This document shows, piece after piece, positions 17,489 through 26,733 of a stretch of DNA of 64,000 nt. How positions within the stretch are numbered: position 1 is the stretch's first letter; each line of letters opens with the position of its first letter. Source of the stretch: Aquimarina sp040786285. GTDB lineage: Bacteria; Bacteroidota; Bacteroidia; Flavobacteriales; Flavobacteriaceae. The position numbers were made by a program, and so were the translations under genes. Location: contig NZ_JBFMKQ010000004.1 of assembly GCF_040786285.1 (NCBI RefSeq), forward strand, positions 496,001 to 560,000. Direction: 5' to 3'. Under the pieces are notes generated by a model. That model was not told the DNA's origin. It did no database searches and was given only the letters and a program-made list of their open reading frames with translations.

Positions 17489-18568
17489 TCAGGAAACTTT
17501 TACGATAGAAACATCTTTGATATCTTTTGTTAAAAGAGGAATGGTAACTTTAAAAAAACCATTCTCGGTTTCTATCTTTACTTTTTGATTTGCATAAAAT
17601 GCATATCTCTTTTGTATATTTTTTAGCCCTAATTTTGTAGACTCCTCCTTTTGTTGTCTTACATGTAGATTGTTCTGTATTACCATACTATTTTTATCCA
17701 TAGAAAAAATACTAATTTCCAGTGGCTTTTCTTTTGAGTAATAATTATGTTTTAGTGCATTTTCAACCAACATTTGTAGAGTTAGTGTAGGGATTACATA
17801 TTCTTTTGGGTTAATAGAAATATGTGTAGTAATACTTAGCGCTCCTTCATGTCTCACATTCATCATAAAAATGAAAGAATCTAAAAAGTTAAGTTCTTTC
17901 TCGAGGCTAACCAAATCTTCTTCTCTATGGTCAAGAATATATCGATAGCACGAAGCTAATCGAGATACAAAATCTGAGGCTAAATCTCTGTCTTCATACA
18001 TTAGAGATGTTAATGTATTTAGGCTATTAAATAAAAAATGTGGGCTTATTTGATTTTTTAATGATTTATATTTTGAAGTCATGGCCTCTTTTTTAAGCTT
18101 ATTCATCGTATTTTCTAACTCTTTTTTCTGTTTAAGTGCATAGTAAAACATGTTTAAAAGAATAGCTGCAAACCCCAAAACAGTAGCTCTAAAAAAGTCG
18201 ATTCTAAATCGTAGCCAGGGATCATCGGCATCTATTTGACATATGTGTTCTAATTCAAAAATTGCAACATAATAAAGTAATGCTGCAACGGGAAGAACAA
18301 TTAGTAAATTGATTGCTAAAATTTTAAAACCATTGGATATGTCTAAACTTCTGTCAATGTTAGAGTTTAATTCGCGGAGTATCAACCAATCATTGGTTTC
18401 CCATGACAACATAAGAAGAAAAAAAGCGCTGAAATAATAAAAAACAGCAGGTGCATCAAGAAAATTGCCATCATCATCATGATTTATAGTCAGTTTTACT
18501 AAAAAGTAAATCACATTAATGATAAGAAAGCGGATTGCAAATTTTTTTATGTATGTTTTTGAAATCAT
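17489..18568 (-). CDS. LytS-type membrane sensor histidine kinase
   Basis: 359 residues from the ATG at 18568; a TTG five codons earlier is less likely. Four hydrophobic spans fill the first 145 residues, with a short extracytoplasmic segment around 108-118 (HICQIDADDPW). A coiled-coil linker leads to the His_kinase motif LKNQISPHFLFNSLN, with His 177 as probable phospho-acceptor, and to the ATPase part with LQMLVENALKHN. No extra sensor domain is present, so the signal probably acts in the membrane. Operon with the LytTR regulator. Confidence 0.93.
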   Translation of the reverse strand: MISKTYIKKFAIRFLIINVIYFLVKLTINHDDDGNFLDAPAVFYYFSAFFLLMLSWETNDWLILRELNSNIDRSLDISNGFKILAINLLIVLPVAALLYYVAIFELEHICQIDADDPWLRFRIDFFRATVLGFAAILLNMFYYALKQKKELENTMNKLKKEAMTSKYKSLKNQISPHFLFNSLNTLTSLMYEDRDLASDFVSRLASCYRYILDHREEDLVSLEKELNFLDSFIFMMNVRHEGALSITTHISINPKEYVIPTLTLQMLVENALKHNYYSKEKPLEISIFSMDKNSMVIQNNLHVRQQKEESTKLGLKNIQKRYAFYANQKVKIETENGFFKVTIPLLTKDIKDVSIVKVS

Positions 18569-18828
18569 ATACAGTACTAGCAATTAGTATGATAAAGATA
18601 CATAACAGATATGCAAAAATCGTTTACAGCTATATTCAATTGTCATATTAAGGGTTGAATTGTAACTAATTTGACCTGACTTGAAAAATTCACGTTCAAG
18701 ATGTATAAATAGTATTAAAACAGATATTCATCATTTCAAGTTAAAAACTGGCGGTTCAGGATATTCTATTTTCAATCTTTTCAAGATGTGTGCAGTTTTG
18801 GATGAAATCTTCAAAATCCAATACTATT

Positions 18829-21213
18829 ATGAAAAAGATTGTTTTTATCTTATGTATTTCAATAACATACATTGCAAATGCCCAAACTGGCGTAATTAAA
18901 GGGACTATTATCGATAAGCAGTCAGAAATTCCTTTGGTTGGTGCTACTATAGAATTATTAAATGTAGAAGAACCTAATGGAGTGGTTGCAGATATTGATG
19001 GTTACTTTACCTTAGAGGCTGTTCCGCTGGGTCGTCAAACAATACGGGTGAGCTATATTGGTTTTGAATCGGTGACTTTGCCTAATATTGTAGTCACTTC
19101 GGGTAAAGATGCCGTGGTGAATGTCCCGCTTATCGAAGCTTTTGATCAGTTAGATGAAGTGATTATTACGAATAGTAATGCAAAGGCAAAAGCCATTAAC
19201 AAATTGGCTTCGGTTTCTGCCCGACAGTTTGGTGTAGAAGAGGTAACACGTTTTTCTGGGGGTAGAAGTGATGTTGGCCGATTAGCAGCAAATTTTGCGG
19301 GAGTATCAGCACCAGATGATAGCCGTAATGATATCGTTGTACGAGGCAATTCACCAGTAGGATTGCTGTGGCGATTAGAAGGGGTGCCTATTCCCAGTCC
19401 AAACCATTTTTCGACAGCAGGGACTACAGGAGGGCCTGTATCTGCATTAAACCCAAACCTTTTGAAAAATTCAGATTTTATTACCTCTGCCTTCCCTTCA
19501 GAATATGGTAATGCCATTGGAGGTGTGTTTGATCTTGGTTTTAGAAAAGGAAACCAGGACGATTATGAGTTTACAGGGCAAGTAGGAGTTTTTACAGGAG
19601 TAGAAGCTATGGCAGAAGGTCCTTTGGGTAACAACAAAGGTTCTTTTTTGGTTGCCGGAAGATACTCTTTGATTAGTTTAATTGGAGGTGGAGCAGGTGG
19701 AACTTCGGCAACACCAAATTATAATGATATATCTTTTAATGTTGATCTTGGAAAAGGAAAACTAGGTAATTTTTCTGTATTCGGAATTTTAGGGAATTCA
19801 GATATAGAGTTTTTAGGAGATGATATTGATGAAGATGATCTTTTTGCTGCCGAAGATGAAAATACTTTTGTAGAATCAGGTTTTGCGGTTGTAGGGTTAA
19901 AACATCAAATCAATATAGGTAAGAGCTCTTTTTTAAGAACAATTGTTTCAGGTTCATATAGCTCTAATGATTTTAAAGCTGATCGTTTTATTAATAAAGA
20001 TACTCCGCAAGAAAGAATCATACGATATACTGAAGCCGATAATAGAGAAACGCGTTATTCATTATCTACACTTTTTAATTCTAAATTAAGTAATAAAAGC
20101 ACCTTAAGAACTGGGATTTTAATAGAAAATTTTGGTGTAGAATTACTTGAACGTGATCGCGAAGAACAACCAGATATTAATGGTGATGGTGATCCAGATT
20201 TGTTTACATTTAGAGATATTGACGAAGATTTAAGTATTGTACAACCCTACATCCAAGGGCAGTTTAGACTTACAAAAAATCTTACACTTAATGCCGGTGT
20301 CCACAGTCAGTATAGTACATTAAATGAACAATTTGTTTTCGAGCCAAGAGGAGGATTATCATATAAAGCAGGCCGAAACCATAGTATTAGTTTAGGATAT
20401 GGGATACATCATCAACCGGTTTCTTTACCACTACTGTTTTTAAACGAGGAAATCAATGGTGAATTGGTGCAAACCAACCGAAATCTTGATTTTGTAAGGA
20501 GCTCCCATTATGTTTTAGGGTATGATGTGCGCATTAGCAAAGGTTGGAGAGGTAAAATAGAAGTATACTATCAGGATATAAGCAATGCTGCTGTAGAATC
20601 GTTTTCGTCTAGTTATTCTTCGTTGACCGAAGGAGCCGACTTTGGGTTTGAAAATGATCGAGTATCCTTAATTAATGAAGGAACCGGTTTTAATCAAGGG
20701 GTCGAATTAACTCTAGAGAAATTTTTTAGCAAAGGATATTATGGTTTATTAACCGCTTCTTTTTTTGAAAGTAAATATGAAGGTAGTGATGGTATAGAGC
20801 GTAATACACCTTTTAATAACGGTCAGGTGGTTAATTTTTTAGCAGGTAAAGAATTTAAAATGGGCAAGTCTCAAAAAGATGTACTGTTTTTTGATACACG
20901 AGTTACATTTTCTGGCGGAAGATATTTTACTCCCGTTGACCTAGAAGCTTCTCAACAAGCTGGATTCGAAATCTTACAAGAAGACGTTGCCTTTAGTGAA
21001 CAGATTGATGATTATTTTAGATGGGATGTGAAATTTGGATATAAAATAAATAGTAGATCAAAAAAGCGTTCACATCAATTTTATGTGGATTTGCAAAATA
21101 TTACGAGTAATGAAAATGTGTTTACAAGACGATATAACAGAGTAACAAATCAAGTCGATCAAGTTGATCAGATTGGATTCTTTCCTGATTTTGGGTATAG
21201 ATTTCAGTTTTAA
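18829..21213 (+). CDS. TonB-dependent outer-membrane receptor
   Basis: About 794 residues from the ATG at 18829 (MKKIVFILCISITYIANAQ signal peptide); upstream in-frame ATGs would bury the signal. A carboxypeptidase-regulatory-like beta-sandwich follows (GVIKGTIIDKQ, PLGRQTIRVSYIGFE), then a plug domain with DIVVRGNSPVGLLWRLEG, and a 22-strand-like barrel ending in a Phe (GYRFQF), normal for Bam-assembled porins. It takes up an unidentified ligand using TonB energy. No SusD partner follows; instead a DinB-like secreted protein is 26 bases downstream. The acidic loop DIDEDDLFAAEDEN could bind cations. Confidence 0.93.
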   Translation: MKKIVFILCISITYIANAQTGVIKGTIIDKQSEIPLVGATIELLNVEEPNGVVADIDGYFTLEAVPLGRQTIRVSYIGFESVTLPNIVVTSGKDAVVNVPLIEAFDQLDEVIITNSNAKAKAINKLASVSARQFGVEEVTRFSGGRSDVGRLAANFAGVSAPDDSRNDIVVRGNSPVGLLWRLEGVPIPSPNHFSTAGTTGGPVSALNPNLLKNSDFITSAFPSEYGNAIGGVFDLGFRKGNQDDYEFTGQVGVFTGVEAMAEGPLGNNKGSFLVAGRYSLISLIGGGAGGTSATPNYNDISFNVDLGKGKLGNFSVFGILGNSDIEFLGDDIDEDDLFAAEDENTFVESGFAVVGLKHQINIGKSSFLRTIVSGSYSSNDFKADRFINKDTPQERIIRYTEADNRETRYSLSTLFNSKLSNKSTLRTGILIENFGVELLERDREEQPDINGDGDPDLFTFRDIDEDLSIVQPYIQGQFRLTKNLTLNAGVHSQYSTLNEQFVFEPRGGLSYKAGRNHSISLGYGIHHQPVSLPLLFLNEEINGELVQTNRNLDFVRSSHYVLGYDVRISKGWRGKIEVYYQDISNAAVESFSSSYSSLTEGADFGFENDRVSLINEGTGFNQGVELTLEKFFSKGYYGLLTASFFESKYEGSDGIERNTPFNNGQVVNFLAGKEFKMGKSQKDVLFFDTRVTFSGGRYFTPVDLEASQQAGFEILQEDVAFSEQIDDYFRWDVKFGYKINSRSKKRSHQFYVDLQNITSNENVFTRRYNRVTNQVDQVDQIGFFPDFGYRFQF

Positions 21214-21239
21214 CCCCATAGATATTTAAAATCAACATC

Positions 21240-21779
21240 ATGAAAATAATAATAACAACAACCCTTATCTTAAGCCTTATTATCATAGGTGCTGTTAGCG
21301 TATTTGATCAACCTTCAAAAGATAAATTTATGACCAGTGAATTAAATAAAATAGAACATTACCTTATCCATAGAGATAGCCTTAATAAAGAAGTTTCTAA
21401 AGTGGCCGTAGGATGGCACCTTGATCATAGCTTAAAAGTTATAAATGGGATTTGTGATTCCTTGCAAATATCAAACCCGGAAGCATATAAAAGAAAATTT
21501 AATATAGCTCGTACATTTTCTTTTACTTTTGGGTTTATACCCAGAGGTAGGGCACAATCACCCAAGTCGGTATTACCACCCGATACTATAAAAACTGATG
21601 ATATTGTTTCTCAATTGGCAATAGCCAGAGATAAATTAATAAGTTTAGAAGCTATTGATGATAAGTCTAATTTTAAACATCCGGTTTTTGATCAATTAAA
21701 TAAAAAACAAGCTAAACGTTTTATCGAAATTCATACTCGCCATCATTTAAAAATTGTAAAAGATATCTTGAAAGAATAA
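21240..21779 (+). CDS. Membrane-anchored DinB/DUF1569-like protein
   Basis: 179 residues with an N-terminal hydrophobic anchor (about 4-23). The body shows AVGWHLDHSLKVIN and a distal RFIEIHTRHHLKIVKDI, giving the spaced histidines of the DinB four-helix bundle, which bind a divalent metal; GRAQSPKSVLPP and HPVFDQLNKKQ resemble the DUF1569 subgroup. It probably faces the periplasm. It follows the TonB receptor in the same direction, so the two may work on the same compound or metal; this link is only positional. Confidence 0.7.
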   Translation: MKIIITTTLILSLIIIGAVSVFDQPSKDKFMTSELNKIEHYLIHRDSLNKEVSKVAVGWHLDHSLKVINGICDSLQISNPEAYKRKFNIARTFSFTFGFIPRGRAQSPKSVLPPDTIKTDDIVSQLAIARDKLISLEAIDDKSNFKHPVFDQLNKKQAKRFIEIHTRHHLKIVKDILKE

Positions 21780-21849
21780 ACGGGTAACAACTTATATATG
21801 GTATATGTTTTTATGACTTCAGATAACTCAATTTCACAAGGTGAAATAA

Positions 21850-22476
21850 TTACACCATTTTCTGTTTTCTGATAATAAATTCGGCGACCAACAAATTGGG
21901 GGCCCAACATAGCCAAGCAATGATTTTGTATGCCGGAATGAAATCCATTGCTAATCCTCCTAAAAAGATAGGCATATAAATTCGTAAAGTTACAGCAGCA
22001 AAACACAAAGCATAACTACGTATCATCCAGTGTTGATGCTTTTCTATATCCTTGTTTTTAATAGATGTGTACGCTTTTATGGTTGTAAATAGCCAAAGTA
22101 TTGCCAGAATTCCGAAACCAATAGTGGTGATAAAACCTCCTTCAGCAAAAAATGCGATACATAAGCCGGCAGCTCCACTACACATCACCGAAATAATATA
22201 GATTTTACCAAGAATTCTATGAAGACGAAGCCATTTCATTCTCAATTTTTTAAAGAATTGAGAAAATCCACTGATAAGAGCAAGTCCACCAAGGAAAATA
22301 TGCGTATAGAAGGCAATAAGATAAAACAAACTATCTAATAGTGCAGAAGATTTACTGCCCAATAAACCATCATTATAATCTAAACCAATAAACCTAAGTG
22401 GGTAAAGTCCAATAAATATGGCAAATATTGCCATAAAAACATATCCTGTAGAAATTCGTATCTGTTTACTATTCAT
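21850..22476 (-). CDS. DUF2306 multi-pass membrane protein
   Basis: 208 residues from the ATG at 22476 (an in-frame TTG four codons up is less likely). Six or so hydrophobic helices; the segment HIFLGGLALISGFSQF and LRLHRILGKIYI with conserved His residues, and HQHWMIRSYALCFAAVTLR, are DUF2306 signatures. Its paired histidines recall cytochrome b561-like or heme-binding membrane proteins, but no function is established. Confidence 0.85.
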   Translation of the reverse strand: MNSKQIRISTGYVFMAIFAIFIGLYPLRFIGLDYNDGLLGSKSSALLDSLFYLIAFYTHIFLGGLALISGFSQFFKKLRMKWLRLHRILGKIYIISVMCSGAAGLCIAFFAEGGFITTIGFGILAILWLFTTIKAYTSIKNKDIEKHQHWMIRSYALCFAAVTLRIYMPIFLGGLAMDFIPAYKIIAWLCWAPNLLVAEFIIRKQKMV

Positions 22477-22563
22477 TTTAGAATTCAATTTATAACTAAA
22501 AGATAAGCGATATGACTTTTTGTTACAGTTTTTGTGTATAAAGGTTATTGTAGGTTATTTTTT

Positions 22564-23031
22564 TCAGTTTAACTTCTTCCAAAATACGACTTTATCATCT
22601 CTCTCTGCATAAAATTCTCTGAGTACCGCTTCTTGCGTATAGTTACATTTTTTATAGAATTCTCTAGTCAATTTATATTCGTTAGTTCCTGATGTTTCTA
22701 CAATTAGAATTCTATTCCCATTTTTTCTCAGTAAATTTTCAATGTAATTCATCATTTCTTTGCCTATTCCTTTACCCTGCGCATTCTTTTCAACTGCAAT
22801 TGCATACAGATTATAAGTTCCTTCTGTAAGTCTTTCGGGAGCGCAGTAGCCTAAAGATATTGGTGTTCCTTTGTTTGTTGTTGTAAACCAAATATCTTTT
22901 GAGGAGGGGTTGGTTAGGTAATCAGATATCATATCATCCAATAATTCTGATGGAAATAATTCACTTGAGTCTAAGACTGATTTCAGTGCTGGTATATCTT
23001 CTTTTTCGATTTTTCTAATTCTTTGTTTCAT
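22564..23031 (-). CDS. GNAT family N-acetyltransferase
   Basis: 155 residues. Acetyl-CoA-binding motif A is visible as LYAIAVEKNAQGKGIGKEMMNYIE, with the Q-x-x-G-x-G/A pattern, and the C-terminal LTREFYKKCNYTQEAVLREFY is the usual motif B region. Substrate unknown. A matching -7 box lies 17 bases ahead of the start. Confidence 0.9.
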   Translation of the reverse strand: MKQRIRKIEKEDIPALKSVLDSSELFPSELLDDMISDYLTNPSSKDIWFTTTNKGTPISLGYCAPERLTEGTYNLYAIAVEKNAQGKGIGKEMMNYIENLLRKNGNRILIVETSGTNEYKLTREFYKKCNYTQEAVLREFYAERDDKVVFWKKLN

Positions 23032-23048
23032 TGCTTATATTTTAGAGA

Positions 23049-23056
23049 CAAAGGTA
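23049..23056 (-). promoter_or_regulatory. Candidate -7 element of the GNAT gene
   Basis: TACCTTTG on the minus strand, an exact TAnnTTTG, 17 bases upstream of the ATG at 23031. Confidence 0.5.
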
Positions 23057-23071
23057 TTGTGATAAAATCTT

Positions 23072-23785
23072 TTAAAATTGTAAGGTTCTGCTATTGTAGG
23101 CCTTTGATGGAGTAATTCCCAATACATTTTTAAATGCATTACTTAAGTGAGCTTGATCAAAGAAACCACTTTGAAGAGATGCTTCGGTTAGGGTTACCCC
23201 TTCGTTTAACACTAAATGAATGGCTTTTTTTAATTTACTCCATACCAGGTATTTCTTTATAGAAATTCCTATACTCTCTTTGAACAAATGTGATAACCTA
23301 CTTTCAGATAAGAAAACTTTAGATCTTAATGTAGAAATCATAGTATCATATTCTAATTCATCATTTTCAAGAATTTCAAGGCATTTTTGAATTCTTTCAT
23401 CTTTAATTTGTTTTAAATCTCTGCGAGTGGCAAATAGTTCTATTTCCTTGAATAATTTAGAGTTTTGACTATTATCTTTATTAATAAAAACACCATTGTT
23501 TAGTTCTATCCCAAGTTGATTTAAAAATGTACTTAATAATTCGTTATAGCCTTCTACCATTAATAATGTGGCTGTGCAATTTTCAGAAATTACTTTATGT
23601 TTTGTATTAGAATCAATGATTGCAAAAGCTACATTTTCTTCTTTTTGATTACCACTTTCTAATGAAAAAAATCCGTTCGATGCCATAATGATTTCTACAA
23701 CAGGGTGTGAATGATGATCTGAATTCAAATCGTCTATTTCGAATTTATAGATCCCTTTTTTTATGTCAAAATCTAATACGTTCAT
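23072..23785 (-). CDS. AraC-family transcriptional regulator
   Basis: 237 residues. The N-terminal half is a short cupin-like sensing domain (SDHHSHPVVEIIMASNGFFSLE); the C-terminal AraC DNA-binding domain (about 140-235) has two helix-turn-helix motifs, FLSESRLSHLFKESIGISIKKYLVWSKLKKA split over the first, and EASLQSGFFDQAHLSNAFKNVLGITPSKAY for the second. It is divergent from the molybdopterin oxidoreductase gene with 175 bases between, and is the most likely local regulator of it or of the GNAT gene. Confidence 0.9.
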   Translation of the reverse strand: MNVLDFDIKKGIYKFEIDDLNSDHHSHPVVEIIMASNGFFSLESGNQKEENVAFAIIDSNTKHKVISENCTATLLMVEGYNELLSTFLNQLGIELNNGVFINKDNSQNSKLFKEIELFATRRDLKQIKDERIQKCLEILENDELEYDTMISTLRSKVFLSESRLSHLFKESIGISIKKYLVWSKLKKAIHLVLNEGVTLTEASLQSGFFDQAHLSNAFKNVLGITPSKAYNSRTLQF

Positions 23786-23916
23786 TTAGATTTTTTAGTT
23801 TAGAATTACATACAGCAATAGCATGATATACAAGAGTACATACTATATTGTTTGTAGCTATTCGTAAATATAGTTATTATCATTTTATATGCGATAGGGA
23901 TATACTAAAGACTTTT

Positions 23917-23933
23917 TCTTACATTTAGTAAGA
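23917..23933. promoter_or_regulatory. Inverted repeat in the divergent AraC/oxidoreductase region
   Basis: TCTTAC-ATTTA-GTAAGA, a perfect 6-bp inverted repeat with a 5-base spacer, 27 bases before the oxidoreductase ATG. Possible operator; AraC proteins more often bind direct repeats, so the link is weak. Confidence 0.3.
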
Positions 23934-23960
23934 CAATACATACTCTAAAACCAAAATCAC

Positions 23961-26117
23961 ATGGATACATCTTCAGCGACTTCCCCAACAAAAAAGTATA
24001 CTCATTATAGGGTTTGTAACTTCTGTGAAGCCATGTGTGGACTAGAGATAGAACACAACGGTAAGCAGGTACTAAGCGTAAAAGGAGACGAAAAAGATCC
24101 TTTTAGCAAAGGTAGTATATGCCCAAAAGGCGCTGTAATTGCCGAGATGTATAATGATCCTGATCGGTTACGAAAACCCTTGAAAAAGACAAGTTCGGGT
24201 TTTGTAGAAATTGACTGGGAAGAAGCTTTAGATATTGTAGGTGAGCGACTTAATGCAATTAGGAAAGAACATGGTAACGATGCAATTGGGCTTTATTTTG
24301 GTAACCCTACAGTACATAACTATGGTGCTATGATGTATGTAGCTGACTTAAAAAAAACAATACGTTCTAAAAATAACTATAGTGCGACCTCGATGGATCA
24401 GCTGCCACACCATTTTGCTTCTCATTTTATGTTTGGTAACGGTATGATCATGCCGATCCCAGATATTAATAGAACCGAATATATGATTATTATGGGCGCC
24501 AATCCATCGGCATCTAATGGTAGTATCATGACAGCAGCTGGAGTACAAAAAAGATTAAAAGATATCCAACAACGTGGAGGTAAATATATTGTAATCGATC
24601 CCCGAAAAACCGAAACCGCAAAATCAGCAGATGAGCATTTGTTTATTCGGCCGGGTACCGATGTGTATTTCTTGCTGGCGATGTTGCATATTATTACCAC
24701 AGAAAAAAAATACAACCTTAAAAAGTTAGCATCTCATGTCGTAGATCTTGATAAAGTAATATCAATGACAACTCCTTATACCCCCGAAAGTGTTGTATCA
24801 ATCACAGGAATCTCAGTAGAAGATATTAGGCGCATTACCAACGAATACTTAAATACCGAAAAAGCAGTATTGTACGGTAGAATGGGAGTGAGTACTCAAC
24901 AATACGGAGGATTATGCAATTGGCTTATTAACCTGATTAATATTTTAACCGGAAATTTGGATAGCGAAGGTGGGGCAATGTTTACAAACCCGGCAGTACC
25001 GATGGTAAAAAATAAAGTAGGGCATACGCCATACAACCGATGGAAAAGTAGGGTACAGGGCTTACCAGAATTTCAAGGTGAATTGCCTGTGTCTACGATG
25101 GTAGAAGAAATCATTACCGAAGGCAAAGGCCAGATAAAGGCAATGGTCACCCATGCAGGTAATCCAGTACTCTCATCTCCCAATGGGGGTCGTTTAGATA
25201 AAGCATTAGACCAATTAGAGTTTATGGTTTCTATAGATATATACCTCAATGAAACCACCAAGCATGCAGATATCATTTTGCCACCAACAACAGGGTTAGA
25301 GGTTGATCATTATGATCTTATCTTTAATGCCTTTGCCGTTTCTAATAACGCAAAATTCTCTGAAGCACTGTTTCCTCCTAAGGAAGGTCAATTACACGAC
25401 TGGCAAATCTTCAAAGGACTAACCAAACGATTATCCAAAAAGAAACTACCATGGTTATATAGAATTAGTACACCAAAATTATGGCTCAAATTAGCCTTGC
25501 TAAATGGCCCCTATGGTAGGTTTAGTAGTATAAAACGATTATTTACAGGGCTTACCCTTGGTAAGATTAAGAGATCGGTACACGGTATAGACCTGGGGCC
25601 ACTAATCCCAATGTTTCCGAAGTTGTTAAGAACCAAAGACCAAAAGATTCATCTGGCGCCGTCCTTATTTTTAGAACAATTAGAAGAGTTACATGCTGAG
25701 TTCTCTAAGAGCAAAGATACATTAGATGATAATGAATTTCGCCTTATCGGAAGAAGACATTTGAGAAGCAATAATTCCTGGATGCATAATGTAGATAAGC
25801 TCGTAAGTGGTAAAAACAGATGTACTGTAATGATGAATATTCATGATGCCGAGCGATTAGGGTTCAAGGAAGAAGATGAGGTTATGGTAAAATCAAGAGT
25901 AGGCGAGATTAAAATTCCGATAGAGGTGACCAAAAATATGATGCCTGGCGTTGTAAGTATTCCTCATGGATTTGGGCATACCAGAAAAGGATCTCAATTA
26001 AAAGTAGCTGAAGCCAACGCTGGAGTTAGTTTTAATGATATTTCAGATCATAATCGAATAGATGGCTTAACCGGCAATGCTGCATTTTCTGGACAAATTG
26101 TACAAATTATTAAGTAA
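23961..26117 (+). CDS. Molybdopterin-dependent oxidoreductase (single-subunit, FdhF/BisC-like)
   Basis: 718 residues. An N-terminal [4Fe-4S] site is formed by C19, C22, C26 and C54 (VCNFCEAMCGLEI and GSICPKG), followed by the molybdopterin domains (DPDRLRKPL, IMGANPSASNGS, YIVIDPRKTETA, LFIRPGTDVYFLLAM) and the C-terminal dinucleotide-binding domain (FRLIGRRHLRSNNSWMHN, VSIPHGFGHT). There is no twin-arginine signal, so it is probably cytoplasmic. No Sec codon or obvious Cys sits at the metal-ligand region; the segment NNYSATSMDQLPHH suggests Ser or another ligand. No partner subunit or cofactor gene is adjacent. Substrate unknown. Confidence 0.88.
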   Translation: MDTSSATSPTKKYTHYRVCNFCEAMCGLEIEHNGKQVLSVKGDEKDPFSKGSICPKGAVIAEMYNDPDRLRKPLKKTSSGFVEIDWEEALDIVGERLNAIRKEHGNDAIGLYFGNPTVHNYGAMMYVADLKKTIRSKNNYSATSMDQLPHHFASHFMFGNGMIMPIPDINRTEYMIIMGANPSASNGSIMTAAGVQKRLKDIQQRGGKYIVIDPRKTETAKSADEHLFIRPGTDVYFLLAMLHIITTEKKYNLKKLASHVVDLDKVISMTTPYTPESVVSITGISVEDIRRITNEYLNTEKAVLYGRMGVSTQQYGGLCNWLINLINILTGNLDSEGGAMFTNPAVPMVKNKVGHTPYNRWKSRVQGLPEFQGELPVSTMVEEIITEGKGQIKAMVTHAGNPVLSSPNGGRLDKALDQLEFMVSIDIYLNETTKHADIILPPTTGLEVDHYDLIFNAFAVSNNAKFSEALFPPKEGQLHDWQIFKGLTKRLSKKKLPWLYRISTPKLWLKLALLNGPYGRFSSIKRLFTGLTLGKIKRSVHGIDLGPLIPMFPKLLRTKDQKIHLAPSLFLEQLEELHAEFSKSKDTLDDNEFRLIGRRHLRSNNSWMHNVDKLVSGKNRCTVMMNIHDAERLGFKEEDEVMVKSRVGEIKIPIEVTKNMMPGVVSIPHGFGHTRKGSQLKVAEANAGVSFNDISDHNRIDGLTGNAAFSGQIVQIIK

Positions 26118-26173
26118 TTACCATAGTAATAAAAATATTTAGCTCATTTTTATAGAGGATACAAAGTTTTAAA

Positions 26174-26518
26174 TTATACCATGGATTTATTACAATATGA
26201 TGATTTTTCAAAATCTCGTATATTAATAGAAAGGATAGGTACTTCGGGGAACATGGACTTAAGTACGCTCACAATTTTTATTGAAAGATCGGCTTTTTGT
26301 TCGTTAGTCCTGCCTTCCATGATATTACCAAATACATGAATAAAATCATCTTGAGTGCCTCCGATAGAATAATATTTAAAGGGATTGATTCTTACTTTGA
26401 TATCACCCTCTGCAAAAAGATGAGTGGATTCTGCAGCAGCATAGACAGCTTTTATAATTTCTTGTGGTGATTTTAACTCAATAATATGTTCTGAGCAATC
26501 TAATACGAAATGTGGCAT
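26174..26518 (-). CDS. CHMI-like tautomerase (5-carboxymethyl-2-hydroxymuconate isomerase family)
   Basis: 114 residues beginning MPHFVLDCSEHI; after Met removal Pro becomes the N-terminal residue, the catalytic base of the tautomerase superfamily. The trimeric CHMI pattern continues with VRINPFKYYSIGG and IMEGRTNEQKADLS. In the homoprotocatechuate pathway CHMI isomerises a ring-cleavage product, but none of the other pathway genes is present, so its local substrate is open. It is convergent with the molybdopterin oxidoreductase. Confidence 0.88.
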   Translation of the reverse strand: MPHFVLDCSEHIIELKSPQEIIKAVYAAAESTHLFAEGDIKVRINPFKYYSIGGTQDDFIHVFGNIMEGRTNEQKADLSIKIVSVLKSMFPEVPILSINIRDFEKSSYCNKSMV

Positions 26519-26602
26519 GTTTTTTTACTAGTTTCAGTTACGGTGTATTATTATACAACTTTTGTGTATTTAATATTCAAATTCTAAAAATGGTTTTATA
26601 GT

Positions 26603-26655
26603 ATTCAGTTATTAGTTTACAGTTGGCAGTCATTAACTGCATACTGTAACTGCCT
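26603..26655. repeat. Degenerate heptamer tract with imperfect hairpin
   Basis: The bases read in seven-base steps as ATTCAGT, TATTAGT, TTACAGT, TGGCAGT, then CATTAAC, TGCATAC, TGTAACT, GCC. The first four share a CAGT-like end; the later ones are roughly their inverse complement, so GGCAGT pairs with ACTGCC. It sits in a 215-base gene-free gap. Confidence 0.35.
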
Positions 26656-26733
26656 ACTTACATCTTAAGATATAAAACGAATTGTATTCATTATTCAAAA
26701 ACCAATATAGGCTCTTAATGTATATTGATTTGA

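Noticed and set aside
18681..18899. Frame overlapping the start of the TonB receptor
   Set aside because: Low-complexity, no family, and it overlaps the signal peptide of the receptor in another frame.
23961..26117. Selenocysteine in the molybdopterin oxidoreductase
   Set aside because: The frame has no internal TGA and no Cys at the expected ligand place, so a Sec form is not supported.
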